From Lachnospiraceae bacterium (GTDB lineage: Bacteria; Bacillota; Clostridia; Oscillospirales; Ruminococcaceae): DNA of 6,644 bases. The stretch lies in assembly GCA_023664705.1 (NCBI GenBank), contig JAMPFE010000096.1:1-6644 (forward strand), given 5' to 3'. The position numbers were made by a program, and so were the translations under genes. Under the pieces are notes generated by a model. That model saw only the letters and a program-made list of their open reading frames with translations, was not told where the DNA came from and made no database searches. Below are positions 4,443 through 6,644 of the stretch, in pieces. Position 1 is the stretch's first letter, and each line of letters begins with the position of its first letter.

Positions 4443-4613
4443 ATGTGGTTTTATATTTTGATTTTTGTGGGAATGTTTTTGTTTGAAAAATATCGTGATA
4501 TATTCCCATCGGACAGACAGAAACAAATTATGCGCGAACAGCAAACGATGCGGCAGAATCTTGACAAATATTGGGATGATTACTATCGTCTCCATAATAT
4601 CAAGCGTAAATAA
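4443..4613 (+). CDS. single-span membrane peptide, 56 aa
   Basis: A short gene with good support: AAGGAG (4431-4436) is 6 nt before the ATG and overlaps the stop of the XRE gene, and the next ribosome site overlaps its own stop. The N-terminus is one hydrophobic segment (WFYILIFVGMFLF, residues 2-14) without a cleavage motif, then a charged helical domain of about 40 residues (KQIMREQQTMRQNLDKYWDD). Basic residues after the span suggest a cytoplasmic C-terminal part. I do not recognise the family. Its place between a repressor and another small gene suggests a role in the same control module, or a small membrane effector. An operator-like palindrome (4490-4501) falls in its codons 16-20. Confidence 0.75.
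   Translation: MWFYILIFVGMFLFEKYRDIFPSDRQKQIMREQQTMRQNLDKYWDDYYRLHNIKRK
4490..4501. promoter_or_regulatory. intragenic copy of the ATATC-GT-GATAT site
   Basis: Identical over 12 bases to the site at 4020-4031, lying inside the membrane-peptide gene 459 bases downstream of the first. If bound by the XRE repressor, the two sites could support looping or a roadblock to transcription. The sequence encodes YRDI, so chance cannot be excluded. Confidence 0.35.
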
Positions 4614-4624
4614 GGGAGTTTCTT

Positions 4625-4816
4625 ATGTGCTACGACAATAAAAGAACATCGGACTTTATATGCACCTTTGATAGCAGTTTCGGTGAAGGAGCGTTCAAAC
4701 TTTTGGGTTTATATGAGAAACTCGACTCTTTTGATAAGGGCAGAGTTATCGGCGGCATTGAGGAAATGCTTAAAAACTCAAAATATTCACAGAAGGATAA
4801 TAACGGCGGCGAGTGA
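4625..4816 (+). CDS. small helical protein, resembles XRE C-terminal tail, 63 aa
   Basis: AAGGGAG lies 6 nt before the ATG, and the gene starts 11 bases after the membrane-peptide stop, so it closes the operon. No named family. Residues 25-50 (LLGLYEKLDSFDKGRVIGG, then IEEMLKNSKY) match in style the helix that ends many Clostridial XRE regulators, and align with the tail of the repressor two genes upstream (IIGICKQLNAVDLAKVLIYA): hydrophobic positions, L-D/N-x-x-D and the final acidic helix coincide. It has no DNA-binding domain. One reading is a partner that pairs with the repressor through this helix; it may also be a remnant of a duplicated regulator. The stop codon lies in the loop of the terminator. 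Confidence 0.72.
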   Translation: MCYDNKRTSDFICTFDSSFGEGAFKLLGLYEKLDSFDKGRVIGGIEEMLKNSKYSQKDNNGGE

Positions 4817-4824
4817 CCGCCGTT
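4802..4824. terminator. bidirectional terminator between convergent operons
   Basis: Perfect 8-bp GC-rich stem, AACGGCGG (4802-4809) and CCGCCGTT (4817-4824), 7-nt loop. The right side continues TACTTTATT on the plus strand; on the minus strand ATTAT follows. It ends the plus-strand repressor operon, overlapping the last gene's stop codon, and can also stop minus-strand transcription from the antirepressor operon. Confidence 0.75.
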
Positions 4825-4838
4825 TACTTTATTGTAAG

Positions 4839-4869
4839 TAGCGATTGCGTTAGTTGCGCAATACCGCTA
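4839..4869 (-). terminator. hairpin downstream of the antirepressor gene
   Basis: TAGCGATTGCG (4839-4849) pairs with CGCAAT (4857-4862) and CGCTA (4865-4869), with a two-base bulge. On the minus strand it lies 13 bases after the antirepressor stop and is followed by TTACAATAAAG, a poor U-tract. Probably a first weak terminator or 3'-end protecting stem ahead of the stronger hairpin at 4802-4824. Confidence 0.4.
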
Positions 4870-4881
4870 ACTACGGTTTTG

Positions 4882-5634
4882 TTATGCCGTTTTCGTTGCG
4901 TACTGTTTGCGCAGGGTTTCGGCAATGAATATCTGCCCCTTACCCGTAACATAAGTCTTAGTTGCTACTTGCTGTCCGTATGGCGTAGAGTAAGTCAATT
5001 CCTTTACCACGAAAATACCGTTGTCTATGTACTTTTGGTATGGCTCGTTATTGCTACGCAGATACTTTTCTTTCCGTAGCCACTCAAACAAGCGATTTCG
5101 ACCGATAGGAATGTTCTGGTCGTTGAGCAGTTTTGCCATCTGACCGATGTCTATAAGATTGCTGGCGTCCGCTACCTTATCGGCAAAAGCAACTTTGGGT
5201 TCATCTTCTTTGATCTTGGTTTTGAGTTTCAGATAGTCTTCCTTTTCCTCTATCCAACGTTTTGCTCTTTCGATTGGGTCTTCTATCATATAACTATCGG
5301 GCTTCTGCTGTATGGAGTAACTACCCGTTTTGCGGATAGAGGGAAGGACTTCACTTGTCACCCACTTGCGAAAAGGTTTAGCTTCCGGCTTGTCCGAGCG
5401 AAGTATAACATTGTACAAACCGCTTTCGTTAATCACCGTCATTTCCTGCTTGCCGCCGGGGGTGTAAATCTGACTTACACCCTTTTCATCATCGTCAAGA
5501 CGTTCAGCGATCATTCGAGAATTTGTCAATCCCAATACATCGCACACATCTTTCAGTACAAACCACGGCTCGCCGTTCATTTTGACTGTGCGCACCTGCG
5601 CATTGTTGTAAGTGAAAATCTGCAATTCGTTCAT
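4882..5634 (-). CDS. phage antirepressor, Bro-N plus KilA-C/ANT domains, 250 aa
   Basis: Residues 1-103 are a Bro-N domain: QIFTYNNAQVRTVKMNGEPW, then FVLKDVCDVLGLTNSR, LDDDEKGVSQIYTPGG, TVINESGLYNVILRS and FRKWVTSEVLPSIRKTGSY, all standard blocks. Residues 157-243 are an ANT/KilA-C domain (LIDIGQMAKLLNDQNIPIGR, LFEWLRKEKYL, YVTGKGQIFIAETL). Proteins of this layout bind DNA or repressors and relieve repression during phage induction; targets here could be either XRE repressor in the window. The ATG at 5634 is chosen over a TTG at 5640 because it overlaps the stop of the preceding gene (TAATG) and GGGAGG (5645-5650) lies 10 nt upstream, whereas the TTG would be only 4 nt away. Length and domain order are normal. 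It is translationally coupled to the ParB-like gene. Confidence 0.92.
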   Translation of the reverse strand: MNELQIFTYNNAQVRTVKMNGEPWFVLKDVCDVLGLTNSRMIAERLDDDEKGVSQIYTPGGKQEMTVINESGLYNVILRSDKPEAKPFRKWVTSEVLPSIRKTGSYSIQQKPDSYMIEDPIERAKRWIEEKEDYLKLKTKIKEDEPKVAFADKVADASNLIDIGQMAKLLNDQNIPIGRNRLFEWLRKEKYLRSNNEPYQKYIDNGIFVVKELTYSTPYGQQVATKTYVTGKGQIFIAETLRKQYATKTA

Positions 5635-6644
5635 TACCAATCTACCTCCCTGTTTTCTTCCTGCTTTGCTGCTTCGCTCTTACGCTTTGCTTCTTGAACG
5701 TTCTGACTGTACTGCCGAGACTGCTCCATTGAACGGTGTCGTTGTTCTTCCGCTGCTTCTCGGCGTTTCTGTGCGGCTATTTCATCTTGTTGCTTGCGGT
5801 GTTCCTCGTTCTGTCGATTCTTTTCGTGAATTTCCGATTCGTAGTTTTCAACAATAGGTTTTATGGTATCAATCAACTTTTCCAAATTGTCTATCAGCGA
5901 CCTAAGCATAACATACTCTTCGCCTTTGTTATCTTCTCTCCTTGCATCACTAATAGCCTTATTGGCAAAAATCTTAAGATTTTCTTCGTTGTCGATAGCG
6001 GTATAAGACGCCCAATCACATATATATTTGACCGTTTGCATAAAATCCGCGAGTTTTCTGGGGTCTGCATACAATATAGCCTCTATATCCGCAGAACCGT
6101 CTATTGAAAAACCATAATTGTCAACTTTTTCCGGTGTAATAAGTCCAAGACCATCGGGATCGTCAGCGGTTTTAGGATATTTAATCTTTTCACCAACGGC
6201 TTTTACAACATTAGGTTTTACTTTCTCAACCGCTTTCTTAACGCCTTTGCTTGTAGCCTTATTGACCGAGACTTTCTTTTGGAAAATATCTTGCTTATCC
6301 TTGTCGGACAGTTCGCCAATGCCCTTAGCAAGTTTCTCGGCTGCGCTGGCAGAACCGTTATTAAGTTCATTGCGAATAAGCTGCGCGTCATCCGTTCTGC
6401 CTTGAGCGGTAAGCTCGTCAATTTTCTTGACTGCAAGCAGAGAACGCTCAAGTTCTTGTCCGGACTTAAAGCCAACTGTTTCTGCGGCGATGTCACGAGA
6501 TTTACCTTTTTTGTTTTCTTCCGAACCTTGTGCCAACGTTGGCACAAGGTCTGCCTTGACACCGGATTTCTTTCTCTCTGTTGCCAACACTTTCTCGACT
6601 TCCAACAGTTTCTCCGACTCACGCGCTTTCTGTTCCCGTGTTTT
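5634..6644 (-). CDS. ParB-like mobile-element protein, C-terminal part, cut by the right edge
   Basis: The frame stays open to the window end (codons before 6605 read KTREQKARESEKL), so apparent starts near 6605 are not real and the N-terminal domain lies outside. The visible 336 residues begin with the stretch typical of mobile-element ParB/partition-like proteins after the nuclease-fold domain: LLEVEKVLATERK, then KSRDIAAETVGFKSGQELER (HTH-like), LLAVKKIDELTAQGRTDDAQ and SASAAEKLAKG. Middle residues (about 165-270) are an unrecognised helical region. The last 75 residues are a charged, Q/E/K/R-rich coiled coil (EEHRKQQDEIAAQKRREAAE) ending EVDW. The expected role is DNA binding in partition, regulation or replication of the element. 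It precedes the antirepressor with a one-base stop/start overlap. A 26-bp perfect palindrome sits inside it (6525-6550). Confidence 0.8.
   Translation of the reverse strand, partial: KTREQKARESEKLLEVEKVLATERKKSGVKADLVPTLAQGSEENKKGKSRDIAAETVGFKSGQELERSLLAVKKIDELTAQGRTDDAQLIRNELNNGSASAAEKLAKGIGELSDKDKQDIFQKKVSVNKATSKGVKKAVEKVKPNVVKAVGEKIKYPKTADDPDGLGLITPEKVDNYGFSIDGSADIEAILYADPRKLADFMQTVKYICDWASYTAIDNEENLKIFANKAISDARREDNKGEEYVMLRSLIDNLEKLIDTIKPIVENYESEIHEKNRQNEEHRKQQDEIAAQKRREAAEEQRHRSMEQSRQYSQNVQEAKRKSEAAKQEENREVDW
6525..6550. repeat. 26-bp perfect palindrome inside the ParB-like gene
   Basis: Every base from 6525 to 6550 is palindromic, centred between 6537 and 6538 (centre GCCAACGTTGGC, outer CCTTGT/ACAAGG). 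It encodes DLVPTLAQG in the linker before the HTH-like region. Perfect symmetry without a loop fits a dimeric protein-binding site better than an RNA hairpin. It does not match the B. subtilis-type parS consensus. Confidence 0.7.

Noticed and set aside
6218..6622. 134-aa minus-strand frame, basic and serine-rich
   Set aside because: Out-of-frame shadow of the ParB-like gene; no ribosome site and low-complexity R/S/K composition.
1..6644. CRISPR array, retron, toxin-antitoxin pair of known type, or insertion sequence
   Set aside because: No spaced direct repeats, reverse transcriptase, transposase, known toxin fold or target-site duplication was seen.

Overview
The window looks like the regulatory or accessory part of a mobile element (prophage, phage-plasmid or integrative element) from a low-GC Gram-positive, most likely a gut- or rumen-type Clostridia. 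The support is direct: AGGAGG-type ribosome sites ahead of nearly every gene, several consensus sigma-A promoters (TTGACA-N17/18-TATAAT), short operons that switch strand repeatedly, and gene products of phage-regulatory type (two XRE/Cro-cI regulators, a Bro-N/KilA-C antirepressor, an ORF6C-like coiled-coil protein, two ParB-like proteins). No integrase, structural, tRNA, rRNA or CRISPR feature was seen.

Layout, left to right. (1) Bases 1-720, minus strand: the first codons of a gene leaving the left edge with its own promoter, then a 119-aa protein of unknown function with its own promoter and terminator. (2) Bases 722-2626, minus strand: an operon reading XRE-like regulator, antirepressor-like coiled-coil protein, two-lobed ParB-fold protein. 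(3) Bases 2718-3136: a divergent plus-strand promoter and small acidic protein, tail-to-tail with a small minus-strand protein. (4) Bases 3137-4074: no long gene. After about 240 bases without a gene comes a near-palindrome and a consensus plus promoter, then two tandem units of about 230 nt. Each unit carries a 35-36 aa arginine-rich peptide between long inverted-repeat arms. A perfect promoter facing the other way lies between unit 2 and the next gene. (5) Bases 4075-4816, plus strand: operon of XRE repressor, one-span membrane peptide and a small helical protein, closed by a terminator shared with the opposing operon. (6) Bases 4882-6644, minus strand: antirepressor translationally coupled to the C-terminal part of a ParB-like protein that runs off the right edge.

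The most unusual element is the pair of units at about 3460-3930. Their arms differ between copies but keep complementarity: by hand comparison four consecutive pairs in the outer stem and three in an inner stem are changed on both sides, with further paired changes inside the coding region. This points to a conserved RNA fold wrapped round a tiny ORF. Two opposed strong promoters suggest control by antisense RNA, and operator-like ATATC-GT-GATAT sites link the locus to the XRE repressor at 4075. I do not recognise this arrangement as a named system. Family names here come from reading the sequence, not from database searches.
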